DNA of 64,000 nucleotides from JACKNG01 sp040220855 (GCA_040220855.1 JAVJVZ010000055.1:1-64000), one strand, 5' to 3'. Counted from the first letter of the stretch, positions 33,301-42,441 are shown. Made by a program: numbers and translations. Notes: generated by a model from the sequence alone, not told the origin.

Positions 33301-33921
33301 CTACCGGCTGCTGTCCTTAGCGGCAAGCGCCTCGGCGACCTTTAGCATGGCTTCGTAGCTGCCGGTCTGCTGGGTGCTGAGGCGATAGCGGCCATCGACC
33401 AGCAGGGCGGGTACGCCGCCGATGCCGGATTTGCGCGTGATTGCCATCGCGCGGCGGGTCTTGTTGTCGACATCGAAGGATTCGTAAGCCTCGCGGAAAG
33501 CCTGCTCGTCGACGCCGTGCGCGGCGTAGAAGGCGACCAGCGCATCGACGGTGAACAGGCGTTGCCGTTCGCGGTGCAGCGCGTTGAACAGCGCCTCGTG
33601 CGTCTCCTCCAGCACGCCGAGCTGCTCGGCAGCGTAGAACGCGCGCGCATGGATCTCCCAGTTGCGCGCAAATACCGCCGGCACGCGCACGAACTCGATG
33701 TTCTCCGGCTTCTCCTTAAGCCACGCCTCGATGACCGGCTCGAACTCGAAGCAATGCGGGCAGCCGTACCAGAACAGTTCCATCACGACGACCTTGCCGT
33801 CCGTGCCGCCCGTTTCCAGTGCCGGCTCGATGACCTCGTAGTGGCGACCGGCGACGTAATCATCGGCGGCTGCAGTGTGCGTGACGAGCAGCAGGGCGCA
33901 GGCGAGCAGGGCTTGGAGCAT
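33301..33921 (-). CDS. dsbA: Periplasmic thiol:disulfide interchange protein DsbA
   Basis: The product has 206 residues from ATG 33921. A signal peptide (MLQALLACALLLVTHTAAA) precedes the thioredoxin-fold domain with active site FWYGCPHCFEFEP (CPHC) and the cis-Pro loop GIGGVPALLVDG. The helical insertion between them is normal for DsbA. It introduces disulfide bonds into exported proteins. It lies just downstream of cytochrome c4 and beside engB, a conserved gammaproteobacterial cluster. Confidence 0.93.
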   Translation of the reverse strand: MLQALLACALLLVTHTAAADDYVAGRHYEVIEPALETGGTDGKVVVMELFWYGCPHCFEFEPVIEAWLKEKPENIEFVRVPAVFARNWEIHARAFYAAEQLGVLEETHEALFNALHRERQRLFTVDALVAFYAAHGVDEQAFREAYESFDVDNKTRRAMAITRKSGIGGVPALLVDGRYRLSTQQTGSYEAMLKVAEALAAKDSSR

Positions 33922-34004
33922 GACGTCGATTCCGTGATGGGGATGGGCTTTAGGCGGCGGCCGCTGCGCGAGGTTCCCGCGCAGCGGCCGGGCGACGCGA
34001 TGCC

Positions 34005-34607
34005 TCAGTGCAGCGCGGAGACGTACGCGGAGAGCAGGGCGATGTCCTCGTCGGTGAGGCGGCTCGCGATGTCGCGCATCATGCTGGCAGCGTCGGTGGC
34101 GCGACTGCCGTCGCGATACGCCTTGAGCTGGAGTGCGGTGTACTCCGCGTGCTGGCCACGCAACGCCGGGTACCTGGCAGGGCCGTTGCCGGCACCGCTC
34201 GGACCATGGCACGCCATGCAGGCCGGAATGCCACGCTCGGCGTCACCGCCACGATAGAGGCGGGCTGCGGCCTCGACATCGACGTCGTCAGCCAGCGTGC
34301 CGACCTTGATAGCCTGCGCGGCGTACCATGCGCCGATCTCGGCCATGTCGTCCTCGCTCAGGTTGGCTGCCATCGGCGACATGCTCGGGTTGTTGCGCGC
34401 GCCGGACTTGAAGGCCTGCAACTGCGCTACGATGTACGGCGCGTGCTGGCCGGCAAGATTGGGCCAGATCGGATTGACGCTGTTACCGTCGGGGCCGTGG
34501 CAGGCGGCGCATGCCGCGGTCTTGGCCTGGCCGTCGGCCTGTGCGCCAACGCTCAAGAGGGTGAGGCACAGCAGGGCCATGAACAGGAACAGGTTCCTCT
34601 GGGGCAT
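34005..34607 (-). CDS. Diheme cytochrome c4
   Basis: The product has 200 residues with a signal peptide (MPQRNLFLFMALLCLTLLSV). Heme motifs CAACHG and CMACHG lie in two pseudo-symmetric halves, each followed by a Met-containing segment (SMSPMAANLSEDD; ASMMRDIASRLTDED). Length and domain pattern match cytochrome c4, a periplasmic donor to cbb3-type oxidases. A TATAAT lies upstream on the minus strand at 34645-34640. It is divergent from engB; dsbA follows about 80 nt downstream and may be co-transcribed. Confidence 0.92.
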   Translation of the reverse strand: MPQRNLFLFMALLCLTLLSVGAQADGQAKTAACAACHGPDGNSVNPIWPNLAGQHAPYIVAQLQAFKSGARNNPSMSPMAANLSEDDMAEIGAWYAAQAIKVGTLADDVDVEAAARLYRGGDAERGIPACMACHGPSGAGNGPARYPALRGQHAEYTALQLKAYRDGSRATDAASMMRDIASRLTDEDIALLSAYVSALH

Positions 34608-34832
34608 CGTCTCGCTCTCGGTTGTCGGAATCGGCGCGGATTATATAACGGCTGTCCGCTGCTGACGTGCCCACGTGGAGACGAACGGCTGGCGGCGTGC
34701 CGATGCTGCGCTTACGCAGCGCCTGCGGGCGCGGATCAAGCGAACGCAACCGGTCTCGCGCGCCGCGCGCTGTGCGACACCGGCACGGCCACGACCGCCA
34801 TTACCCCCGACCCGATGAGGAACCCGCCCGCG

Positions 34833-35468
34833 ATGTCCGAGCTCGTCAACGCCACGCGCGCCCTGCTGCAAGGCGCGCGCTTCGCCCTCAGCGTGCCCGA
34901 TCTGCGCCGCATGCCACCCGATAGCGGTCGCGAGGTGGCGTTCGCGGGGCGCTCGAACAGCGGCAAGTCGAGTGCCTTGAACGTGCTCTGCGGCCAGCGC
35001 TCGCTGGCGCGCACCAGCCGCACGCCCGGGCGCACGCAGCACCTGGTGGTGTTCGACCTCGATGCCGGCCGTCGCCTGGTCGATCTGCCCGGGTTCGGTT
35101 ACGCCAAGGTCTCGAAGAGTCTGCGCGCCCACTGGGAGCGCGAGCTGCCGGCCTACCTCGAGCGACGCCGCACCCTGGCCGGGCTCGTGCTGCTGATGGA
35201 CGTGCGCCATCCCCTCAAGGAGCAGGAGACGACGTTGATCAGCTGGGCCGCGGCCGCCGGCGTTCCTCTCCACGTGCTTCTCAACAAGGCCGACAAGCTC
35301 GGCCGCGGCGCGCAGGCCGAGGCGCTGCGCCTGGTCGAACGCCACCTCGGCACGCACGGCGGACCGCTGGCGAGCGCGCAGCTCTTCTCCGCGCTGCGCC
35401 ACGACGGGCTGGAGGCGGCCTGGGCCGTGATCGGCGATTGGCTGGAACTCGCGCCGCCACCGGCCTGA
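34833..35468 (+). CDS. engB: Ribosome biogenesis GTPase EngB (YihA/YsxC)
   Basis: The product has 211 residues from ATG 34833 (AGGA at 34817-34820); an in-frame ATG at 34815 is also possible. G motifs: G1 AGRSNSGKSSALN, G2 TSRTPGRTQ, G3 DLPGFGYAK, G4 LLNKADKLG. EngB binds GTP and assists 50S subunit maturation. The distance from the divergent cytochrome c4 gene (about 225 bp) contains no gene. Confidence 0.93.
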   Translation: MSELVNATRALLQGARFALSVPDLRRMPPDSGREVAFAGRSNSGKSSALNVLCGQRSLARTSRTPGRTQHLVVFDLDAGRRLVDLPGFGYAKVSKSLRAHWERELPAYLERRRTLAGLVLLMDVRHPLKEQETTLISWAAAAGVPLHVLLNKADKLGRGAQAEALRLVERHLGTHGGPLASAQLFSALRHDGLEAAWAVIGDWLELAPPPA

Positions 35469-35534
35469 ACGCGTCGACGACGCCGCGCCGGGCGTGCCGT
35501 TTGACTGCTGGTGCGCGACTATCCGCAGGAAATT

Positions 35535-35582
35535 AAAAAAGGGCCCCGGCGAGAATCGGGGGATTTACTGGACACCGGGGCC
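35535..35582 (-). terminator. Probable terminator downstream of rpmE
   Basis: On the minus strand GGCCCCGG (35582-35575) and CCGGGGCC (35549-35542) frame a 25-nt loop and are followed by C and six T residues (35540-35535). It lies 200 nt after the rpmE stop in the convergent 35469-35782 gap, which otherwise shows no gene. Confidence 0.55.
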
Positions 35583-35782
35583 ACTTCAGAGACCCGCTTG
35601 GGGGGGCGGGTTGCCCGTCCAGGGAGGGATGACGGGCACGTTCTGGCGAACGTATCCACTGAGACCGTGCCTGCTGCGCCGAGTTCCCAGGCCGCGGATG
35701 GCTGCCATGCTGCGCGCGCCCGGGCGCGTCGCCGGCGGCACGTGGCGCTCGACGCGGCCATCGTGCGGCCGCGGGGCTGCGC

Positions 35783-35989
35783 TCAGGACATGCCGTACTT
35801 GCGGCGGAACTTGTCGACGCGGCCGGCGGTGTCGACGATCTTCTGCTGTCCCGTGTAGAACGGGTGGCAGGCCGAGCATACGTCCAGGTGCAACTGCTCG
35901 TCAGACAGCGCTGAGCGCGTCTGGAAGGAGTTGCCACAGCTGCAGGTGACGGTGATCTCGTGGTACTTGGGATGCAGATCGGCTTTCAT
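35783..35989 (-). CDS. rpmE: 50S ribosomal protein L31 (zinc-binding form)
   Basis: The product has 68 residues, close to the usual length. Four zinc ligands are present: CSC at 16-18 and CSAC at about 38-41, with HPFYTGQQ following. This is the C+ paralogue, which is replaced by the zinc-free form when zinc is scarce. L31 bridges the two subunits at the ribosome head. Confidence 0.96.
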   Translation of the reverse strand: MKADLHPKYHEITVTCSCGNSFQTRSALSDEQLHLDVCSACHPFYTGQQKIVDTAGRVDKFRRKYGMS

Positions 35990-36063
35990 GGTCCGCGGCT
36001 CGACTGGCGCTCGAAAAGGGGCGCGATTCTAGGCCCGCCCCGGGTCGTAATGCAAGCTCGGGC

Positions 36064-36420
36064 TCAGCCGCGTCGCTCGGGCCCGCGCAGCGGCAGGACC
36101 GTCGCATCGCGGTGTCGGCGCTGGCGCGGCGGGCGATCGCCGGTGAGTTCCTCGATGTGCTCGACCAGTCCGTCCTCGCCCAGCACCTTGTCCCACATCA
36201 TGCTGGAGATGCGCACGCAGGCAGCGAGCGGGGTGTCGGCGCTGTGGCGCATGCGGTCGATCTGCCATTGCAGCCCGGTGAGGCGCCTGCGGGTGTCCTG
36301 CGGGGCTGATTCGATGAGGCTCTCGAGGACGTCGCGGCGGGCGCGCTCGAAGGCCTGCGGGTCGTTGCGCGCAAGCGCGGCCCAGTGGTCGAATTCGAAG
36401 GCGTCGGTGTGATTTTTCAT
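36064..36420 (-). CDS. DUF3135 domain protein
   Basis: The product has 118 residues from ATG 36420 (GGAG 13-16 nt upstream); the frame open to 36492 lacks support. The sequence FEFDHWAALARNDPQAFE, then ARRDVLESLIESAP and RLTGLQWQIDRMR, matches the small helical DUF3135 family of gammaproteobacteria. No catalytic or membrane features. Function unknown. It lies between rpmE and xth. Confidence 0.8.
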   Translation of the reverse strand: MKNHTDAFEFDHWAALARNDPQAFERARRDVLESLIESAPQDTRRRLTGLQWQIDRMRHSADTPLAACVRISSMMWDKVLGEDGLVEHIEELTGDRPPRQRRHRDATVLPLRGPERRG

Positions 36421-36513
36421 GGGCGCTCGCTCTCCGTTCAGGTCGCGGACGGCCCAGTGTGAACCGTTGGTGGCGAAAACTTTAGCCCCCAACGGTCAAC
36501 ATGTGTCACGGTG

Positions 36514-37290
36514 CTACGCGTTGGCGTCGAGCCGGGCCACTACCGGCGCGTGGTCGGACGGTTTCTCCCAGCCACGCGGCGTGCGATCGATGTGGCAGGC
36601 GTCGATGCGCGCGGCGAGGGGCGCGCTGGCCAGGATGAGGTCGATGCGCAAGCCCAGGTTGCGCCGGAACGCGGCCTGGCGATAGTCCCACCACGAGAAG
36701 GACTCCGGCGGTTGCTCGAAGGCGCGGAAGACGTCGCTCAAGCCGAGCCCGAGCAGGCGTTCGAGACGTTCGCGTTCGGGACTGCTGCACAGGACCTTCT
36801 CGTGCCACGCGCCCGGGTCGTGCACGTCGGCGTCGGCCGGCGCAATGTTGAAATCGCCGACCACGAGCAGCGCCGGGTGTGCGGCGAGCAGCGTCTCGAC
36901 CCACTCGGCGAGGGCATCGAGCCAGGCCAGCTTGTAGGCATACTTGTCGCTACCGACCGCACTGCCGTTCGGCACGTAGAGGTCGAGCAGTACGAAGTCG
37001 TCGACGGCCACCGCGAGCACGCGCGCCTGCGGGTCGTCGAAGCCCGGCAACGCGCTCGCCACGACTTCGAGCGGGCGGCGCGACAGGACGGCGACACCGT
37101 TGTAGGACTTCTGGCCGACGGCGGCACAGGTGTAGCCGAGCGCGTTCAGCGCGTCGTGTGGGAAGGCGTCGTCCTGCACCTTGGTTTCCTGCAGCGCGAC
37201 GATGTCGACCGCGCTTTCTTCGAGCCAGCGCTCGAGGTGCGCGGCGCGGGCGCGAATCGAATTGACGTTCCAGGTCGCGACGGTGGTCAT
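36514..37290 (-). CDS. xth: Exodeoxyribonuclease III
   Basis: The product has 258 residues from ATG 37290. ExoIII/EEP motifs are visible: TWNVNSIRAR, VALQETKVQDD (metal-binding Glu), DLYVPNG, VGDFNIAPADADV, RIDLILAS and DHAPVVA (catalytic His). It is an AP endonuclease and 3'-5' exonuclease of base-excision repair. A much longer frame upstream into the SH3 gene is an artefact of high GC. Confidence 0.94.
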   Translation of the reverse strand: MTTVATWNVNSIRARAAHLERWLEESAVDIVALQETKVQDDAFPHDALNALGYTCAAVGQKSYNGVAVLSRRPLEVVASALPGFDDPQARVLAVAVDDFVLLDLYVPNGSAVGSDKYAYKLAWLDALAEWVETLLAAHPALLVVGDFNIAPADADVHDPGAWHEKVLCSSPERERLERLLGLGLSDVFRAFEQPPESFSWWDYRQAAFRRNLGLRIDLILASAPLAARIDACHIDRTPRGWEKPSDHAPVVARLDANA

Positions 37291-37307
37291 CGGCGCGTGT
37301 CGCCGGC

Positions 37308-38081
37308 TCAGACGCGAAAGCCGCCGTGGCGGCGCCGGTTGAGCAGGTCGACCACGTAGATCCCGCCGCCGAAGGACAGCACCACGATCAGCACGAGCGC
37401 GATGACGATCAGGCTGGCGTACTCGCGCAGCACCAGCGGCACCATCGCCGAGGTCGCCTGCAGCGACGAGCGGGCGGACAGTTCGGCGACCGCGTCCTCG
37501 GCCTTGTCGAGCTCGGCTTCGAGACGGTCGCGTGCCCGCTCGAGTTCGACGATGCGGGCGTCCGGGGGGGTCTCGCTCTCGCGCAGCTGGTCGCGCAGAT
37601 CCGCCACCTCCGTCTGCAACTGCCCGGCACGCAGGCGCTCGTCGGAGAGCTTGCCCTTGAGCTCGGTGTTCTCCCGCGTCAGCGCCTCGAGTTCGGCAGC
37701 CAGCTCGCCGGTGGGCGGCGCCGCGGCAGCGGCTTCGTCGCCGCCGGCGCTGATCGCGGCGAGGCGTGCTTCCAGCGCTGCATTCTCCTCGGCGAGCTCG
37801 GCGAGGCGCAGCACGGCCGGCTTCTCGGCGGTCAGGTAGGCGCTGTCGACCCAGCCCTCGGCGCCCTCCGGGCCACTGACGCGCGCCAGTTCGCCGTCGC
37901 GCTCGAGCACGTCGAGCACGGTGCCGGTCGGCAGTACCTCGACGATGGCGCTGTCGAGATCCTTCTCGGCATGGATGCCGACGAGCAGCTTGTCGATCAC
38001 GTAGACACTTTCGGCCGTGGCCGGTGCGAGCCACGCGAGCGCGCACACGAAGGCGAGGCTTGGACGGGCGAAGCGCAGCAC
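37308..38081 (-). CDS. SH3/coiled-coil membrane protein (TIGR04211 family)
   Basis: The product has 257 residues. Signal sequence 1-23, bacterial SH3 domain about 25-85 (VYVIDKLLVGIHAEKDLDSA; GWVDSAYLTAEKPAVL), heptad-rich coiled coil about 90-215, transmembrane helix about 225-247 (ASLIVIALVLIVVLSFGGG), short basic cytoplasmic tail. This domain order fits the YgiM-like TIGR04211 family, whose role in the envelope is not established. It is 17 nt upstream of xth and probably co-transcribed. Confidence 0.85.
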   Translation of the reverse strand: MLRFARPSLAFVCALAWLAPATAESVYVIDKLLVGIHAEKDLDSAIVEVLPTGTVLDVLERDGELARVSGPEGAEGWVDSAYLTAEKPAVLRLAELAEENAALEARLAAISAGGDEAAAAAPPTGELAAELEALTRENTELKGKLSDERLRAGQLQTEVADLRDQLRESETPPDARIVELERARDRLEAELDKAEDAVAELSARSSLQATSAMVPLVLREYASLIVIALVLIVVLSFGGGIYVVDLLNRRRHGGFRV

Positions 38082-38101
38082 GCGGCGATTATCCGGCCTG
38101 C

Positions 38102-40144
38102 TCAGGCGTGCAGTCCAGCCTGCCGCAGCAGTGCATCGATCTGCGGCTCGCGCCCGCGGAAGCGCTTGAACAGCAACATCGCGTCCTCGGCACCACCGTT
38201 TTCGAGGATGCTCTCGCGGAAGGCGCGCCCGGTCGCGGCATTGAATACGCCTTCGTCCTCGAAGCGCGCGAAGGCATCAGCCGCCAGCACTTCGGCCCAC
38301 TTGTAGCTGTAATAGCCGGCGGCGTAGCCGCCAGCGAAGATGTGCGCAAAGGAATGCTGGAAACGGTTCCACGGCGGTGGCGCCACGACCGCCACCTCGC
38401 GGCGTACCTCGTCGAGCAGCGCCTGGATGTCGGTGCTGTCGTCGAACTCGCGGTGCAAGCGGAAATCGAACAGCGCGAACTCGACCTGGCGCAGCGTCTG
38501 CATGGCGGCCTGGAAGCGCCGCGTCGCGGTCAGCCGTTCGAACAGCGTATCCGGGAGCGGAGCGCCGCTCTCGTGGTGGCCGCTGACGAGATCGAGCGCG
38601 GCGCGCTCCCAGCACCAGTTCTCGAGAAACTGGCTGGGCAGCTCGACGGCATCCCACGGCACGCCGTTGATGCCGGCGACCGCCGGGCGGTCGATGCGCG
38701 TGAGCATGTGGTGCAGGCCGTGGCCGAACTCGTGGAACAGCGTCGTCACCTCGTCGTGGGTGAGCAGTGTCGGCCGGCCCGCTACCGTCGGGGTGAAGTT
38801 GCAGGTCAGGTAGGCCACCGGGAGCTGGCGCGTGTTACCGTGCTGCCAGCGCACCAGGCATTCGTCCATCCATGCCCCGGGCCGCTTGCGCTCGCGGGCG
38901 TAGAGATCGAGGTAGAAGAAGCCGAGCGGGCTGTCGTCGTCATCGAGTACGGCGTGGAAGGAGACGTCGGTGTGCCAGGTGTCGATACCCTCGATGCGCT
39001 CGAAGCGCACGCCGAACACGCGTGCCGCCACCGCCAGCATGCCGTCGATGACGCGCGCCACCGGGAAGTAGGGTCGCAAGTCTTCCTGGCTCAGCTCGTA
39101 GCGGGCCTTGCGCAGACGCTCGGCGGCCCAGCCGATGTCCCACGCTTCGAGCTGTTCGAGGCCGAGTTCGGCGCTCGCGAAGGCGCGCAGCTCGGCGAGT
39201 TCGCGCTCGGCCGCCGGGCGTGCGCGCGCCGCGAGTTCGCGCAGGAACTCGACGACGGCGTCGGTCGACGGCGCCATCTTGGTCGCCAGCGAGAGCTCGG
39301 CGTAGTTGCCATAGCCGAGTTCGCGCGCGAGCGCCTGGCGGCGCGAAAGGATGTCGCGCATCACCGCGCCGTTGTCGTGGCTGCCGGCGAGCGGGCCGGC
39401 GTCGGAGGCCCGCGTGGCGTAGGCTTCGTAGAGCGTGTGGCGGAGCTCGCGATCGTCGAGGTGCGCCATCGCCGGCTGAAAGCAGGGGAAGTCGAGCGTC
39501 AGCGTCCAGCCGTCCTCGCCCGCCCGCTCCGCGTTCTGTTGCGCGAGCGCGCGCACGCCCTCGGGCAGCCCGGCCAGGCGGGACTCGTCGGTGACATTGA
39601 GGCGGAAGGCCTGGGTGGCGTCGAGCACGTTCTCCTCGAAGCGCGTGGCGAGCCGCGCCAGCTCGACCTTGAGCGTCTTCACCCGGGCCTGCGCGTCGGG
39701 CGGCAGGTCGACGCCACCGAGGCGGAAATCGCGCAGCGCGTTGTCGATCACCTTGCGCCGCGCCGGCGGCAGCGCGGCGTACTCGGTGCTGTCGCGTACG
39801 TGTCGATAGCAGGTGGCCAGGCCGGTGTGCTGGGCAAGTTCACTGGAGTAGGTGGTGATGGCGGCGAGACACTCGTCGTATACCGCGCGCAGCGCGGCCG
39901 AGTCGGCCACGCCGTGCAGGTGCGAAAACGGGCCGAACAGCTGCTGCAGGGCATCGTCCATCGCTTCGAGCGGTGCCATGACGCTGTCCCAGGTGGCCGT
40001 CTCCGGCGTGGCGGTGAGCTCGACCAGGCGCGCACGATGTTCGTCGAGCAGCGCGTTCACGCGGGTGTCGAGCCCGCTGGGGTCGAGTTCGCTGAAGCGT
40101 GGCAGGCGGGCGAGGGTATGCGCGGCGGCGGGGGTCTGTTTCAT
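38102..40144 (-). CDS. prlC: Oligopeptidase A (M3 metallopeptidase)
   Basis: The product has 680 residues, the same as E. coli PrlC, from ATG 40144 (40153 is an alternative). The zinc site is LFHEFGHGLHHML with a downstream Glu about 28 residues on (VELPSQFLENWCWE). It is a cytoplasmic endopeptidase that degrades signal peptides and short oligopeptides. It lies 20 nt upstream of the SH3 gene. Confidence 0.95.
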   Translation of the reverse strand: MKQTPAAAHTLARLPRFSELDPSGLDTRVNALLDEHRARLVELTATPETATWDSVMAPLEAMDDALQQLFGPFSHLHGVADSAALRAVYDECLAAITTYSSELAQHTGLATCYRHVRDSTEYAALPPARRKVIDNALRDFRLGGVDLPPDAQARVKTLKVELARLATRFEENVLDATQAFRLNVTDESRLAGLPEGVRALAQQNAERAGEDGWTLTLDFPCFQPAMAHLDDRELRHTLYEAYATRASDAGPLAGSHDNGAVMRDILSRRQALARELGYGNYAELSLATKMAPSTDAVVEFLRELAARARPAAERELAELRAFASAELGLEQLEAWDIGWAAERLRKARYELSQEDLRPYFPVARVIDGMLAVAARVFGVRFERIEGIDTWHTDVSFHAVLDDDDSPLGFFYLDLYARERKRPGAWMDECLVRWQHGNTRQLPVAYLTCNFTPTVAGRPTLLTHDEVTTLFHEFGHGLHHMLTRIDRPAVAGINGVPWDAVELPSQFLENWCWERAALDLVSGHHESGAPLPDTLFERLTATRRFQAAMQTLRQVEFALFDFRLHREFDDSTDIQALLDEVRREVAVVAPPPWNRFQHSFAHIFAGGYAAGYYSYKWAEVLAADAFARFEDEGVFNAATGRAFRESILENGGAEDAMLLFKRFRGREPQIDALLRQAGLHA

Positions 40145-40194
40145 GGCGCGCATTATGCCGTCGCCCGCGGCGTGTGCTCTACATGTCGCCCTGC

Positions 40195-41157
40195 TCAGGC
40201 GCCCACGCGCAGTACGATGGCCCACGCGGCGCCGACCAGGCACGGCACGGCGAGTGCGAGCAGGCTGCCGGCAGCGAGGCGGCAGCGATGCACCAGCGCC
40301 TCCTCGGTGCCGGCGGCGATGACGAAAGGGCGGCGGCGCTCGCGCGCACGCGCGAGCAGGTCCACCGGTGGCGGGCCGGCGTTGCCGGCCTGCGCGGCAT
40401 CGACCTCGGCGGCGGCGCGCGTGCGCGCTGCCTGCCATTCGGCGAGGTCGACGTGGCCGTCGCCGTCGGTATCGAACTCGCGCAGCAGGAACGCGCGGTC
40501 ACGTTTCCATTCGCGCAGGCGGTCGCCGATCGCGCCCTCGCGGTCGAAACGCACCGCGCCGCCGCCATGGGTCGTGAACTCGCCGAGCGCGTAGATGGCG
40601 TCGCCCGGTTCGATGCGCTGCTCGGTGTAACGGTAGGGTTGGCCGATGGCGCCGAGCGTGCGTGCCCACCAGGCGCCGTCGTCGGCGTGGTAGCGCCCGG
40701 GAATGCGGCTCGTGCCGTACCACACGTGGCGGTGCGCCGGTGTCACCGCGGCGCCATCCGGGTCGACCGCGCAGCGGCCGGTGTGATCGGTGAGGTAGAA
40801 GAGATAGTCGCTGACGCCCTGTTCGATGGTGCGCCAGGCGCTGCGCTGATCCCCGGAACGGCGCTCGCGCCGTTGCTCGACCTTGTAGCGGAACCATACG
40901 CACGGCCGCATCGACAGCGGCGCGTGGATGGGGTCTCCGTCCATCAGCTCGGCATGGCCCTGCAGCTCGACGTAGCCCTGCGGCGCCGAGCGCACCAGCG
41001 CGGTGGGGGTGTCCTCCACCAGTCGCTTGCGCGCGAGGTAGCGAAAAGTGCCCCACAAGGCCGCGCTGCCGATGGCGAGGGCGGCGATCACGGCGATCGT
41101 GAAAGCGCCACTGTCGGCACCGCGCACCAGCACGGGGAACGCTGTGAGCGGGGACAC
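40195..41157 (-). CDS. GIDE-domain membrane protein with an EF-hand
   Basis: The product has 320 residues. An N-terminal transmembrane helix (about 18-36) precedes a GIDE-type domain (about 45-215; PCVWFRYKVEQR, YRYTEQRIEPGDAIYALGE). A canonical EF-hand calcium loop (DTDGDGHVDLAEW, about 228-240) is inserted before a second transmembrane helix (about 298-316). Bacterial GIDE proteins pair with LemA, as here (8 nt gap). Function unknown; the EF-hand suggests Ca2+-responsive folding or signalling. The EF-hand is an inference from a perfect loop motif only. Confidence 0.82.
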   Translation of the reverse strand: MSPLTAFPVLVRGADSGAFTIAVIAALAIGSAALWGTFRYLARKRLVEDTPTALVRSAPQGYVELQGHAELMDGDPIHAPLSMRPCVWFRYKVEQRRERRSGDQRSAWRTIEQGVSDYLFYLTDHTGRCAVDPDGAAVTPAHRHVWYGTSRIPGRYHADDGAWWARTLGAIGQPYRYTEQRIEPGDAIYALGEFTTHGGGAVRFDREGAIGDRLREWKRDRAFLLREFDTDGDGHVDLAEWQAARTRAAAEVDAAQAGNAGPPPVDLLARARERRRPFVIAAGTEEALVHRCRLAAGSLLALAVPCLVGAAWAIVLRVGA

Positions 41158-41165
41158 CGCGGGGC

Positions 41166-41738
41166 TCAGCCGAACAGCGCCGCGAGATCGACGTCGGCTT
41201 TCTCCGCGGCGCTGAACTCGAGCAACGGCTGCGGGCGGAAACCGAACCAGCGCGCGATGACGAGATCGGGAAACTGCTCGATGCGCACGTTGTTGCGATT
41301 GACGCTCTCGTTGTAGAACTCGCGGCGGTCGGCGATGGTGTCCTCGAGCGTGGAGATGCGCTCCTGCAGGTGGCGGAAGGTCTTGTCGGCCTTGAGATCG
41401 GGGTAGGCTTCGGCGACCGCGAACAGGTTGCCGAGGCCGCGTCGCAGCTGTGACTCGGCGGGCCCCAGCGAAGGGACGTCGTGTGCCTCGCGTGCCGTCG
41501 CCACTGCCTGGCGGGCGCGCACCACGCGTTCGAGGGTGTCACGCTCGTGGACCATGTACTGCTTGCAGATCTCGACCAGCTTGGGCAACTCGTCGTGGCG
41601 CTGCTTGAGCACGACATCGATGTTCGACCACGCCTTGGCGACGTTGTGCTTGAGCGTGACGAGGCCGTTGAAGATGACGATGCCATAGCCGAGCACGAGC
41701 AGCACGGCGACCAGTACGACGATGGAGCCCAGGTCCAT
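41166..41738 (-). CDS. lemA: LemA family protein
   Basis: The product has 190 residues from ATG 41738, which has GGAGG 9 nt upstream. A single N-terminal transmembrane helix (about 4-24) leads to a helical bundle with the LemA signatures NVAKAWSNIDVVLKQRHDEL, FAVAEAYPDLKA and YNESVNRNN. LemA proteins are membrane-anchored with a periplasmic or cytoplasmic helical domain of unsettled role; the GIDE partner follows directly. Confidence 0.93.
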   Translation of the reverse strand: MDLGSIVVLVAVLLVLGYGIVIFNGLVTLKHNVAKAWSNIDVVLKQRHDELPKLVEICKQYMVHERDTLERVVRARQAVATAREAHDVPSLGPAESQLRRGLGNLFAVAEAYPDLKADKTFRHLQERISTLEDTIADRREFYNESVNRNNVRIEQFPDLVIARWFGFRPQPLLEFSAAEKADVDLAALFG

Positions 41739-41863
41739 TGCTATTCCTCCGCCGGGGATGGCGCGGCGCATAGGTGTATCATGGCCATCGTCATCGGCAC
41801 GAGCCGCCCGAGCCTGAAACGGACCATCCGCGGGCGCGGCGCTCAGACACCAGGAGTCCGGCA

Positions 41864-42328
41864 ATGAAAGGCGACGCCAAGGTCATCGAGTACCTCAACC
41901 GGGTGCTCAAGAACGAGCTGACGGCCATCAACCAGTACTTTCTGCATGCGCGCATGTTCAAGAACTGGGGCCTCGCGAAGCTCAACGAGAAGGAATACGA
42001 GGAATCGGTCGACGAGATGCGTCATGCCGACGAGATCATCGAGCGCATCCTGTTCCTCGAGGGCCTGCCCAACCTGCAGGATCTCGGCCGCCTGCGCATC
42101 GGGGAGAACACGCAGGAGATCTTCAAGTCCGACCTCGCGCTCGAGCACGACGCCATTCCCGACCTGCGCGAGGCCATCGCGCACTGCGAGAGCGTCAGCG
42201 ACTACGTCACGCGCAAGCTCTTCGCCGACATCCTCGAGAGCGAGGAAGAGCATGTCGACTGGCTCGAGACGCAGCTCGAGCTCATCGATCGCATCGGCCT
42301 GAAGAACTACGAACAGTCCGGCATGTGA
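41864..42328 (+). CDS. bfr: Bacterioferritin
   Basis: The product has 154 residues from ATG 41864 (AGGAG at 41852-41856). All ferroxidase ligands are at canonical positions: E18, E51, H54, E94, E127 and H130. M52, the heme-bridging ligand, is present, so this is a heme-binding catalytic subunit. Twenty-four subunits with heme at dimer interfaces store iron as ferric mineral. The bfd gene follows; a Fur-box-like promoter lies between them, so bfr and bfd may be oppositely regulated by iron. Confidence 0.96.
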   Translation: MKGDAKVIEYLNRVLKNELTAINQYFLHARMFKNWGLAKLNEKEYEESVDEMRHADEIIERILFLEGLPNLQDLGRLRIGENTQEIFKSDLALEHDAIPDLREAIAHCESVSDYVTRKLFADILESEEEHVDWLETQLELIDRIGLKNYEQSGM

Positions 42329-42381
42329 GCCGGCGCGGCGGCGGCGCCCGCCGCCGCGTGCGTGCCATCACAAATTGGGTG

Positions 42382-42410
42382 TTGTAAACGTTTCTCATTA
42401 AGACTAGGAT
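42382..42410 (+). promoter_or_regulatory. bfd promoter with overlapping Fur-box-like sequence
   Basis: TTGTAA (42382-42387) and TAGGAT (42405-42410) are exactly 17 nt apart, upstream of the bfd ATG. On the minus strand 42402-42384 reads CTTAATGAGAAACGTTTAC, which matches the 19-bp Fur consensus at about 12 positions. It covers the spacer, an ideal place for repression by Fe-Fur. Confidence 0.6.
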
Positions 42411-42441
42411 TCTTGCCGACATCCAACCGAGGCGTGACACG

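Noticed and set aside
36514..38046. 510-residue frame ending in exonuclease III
   Set aside because: The upstream 252 codons are the shadow of the SH3/coiled-coil gene; xth starts at 37290.
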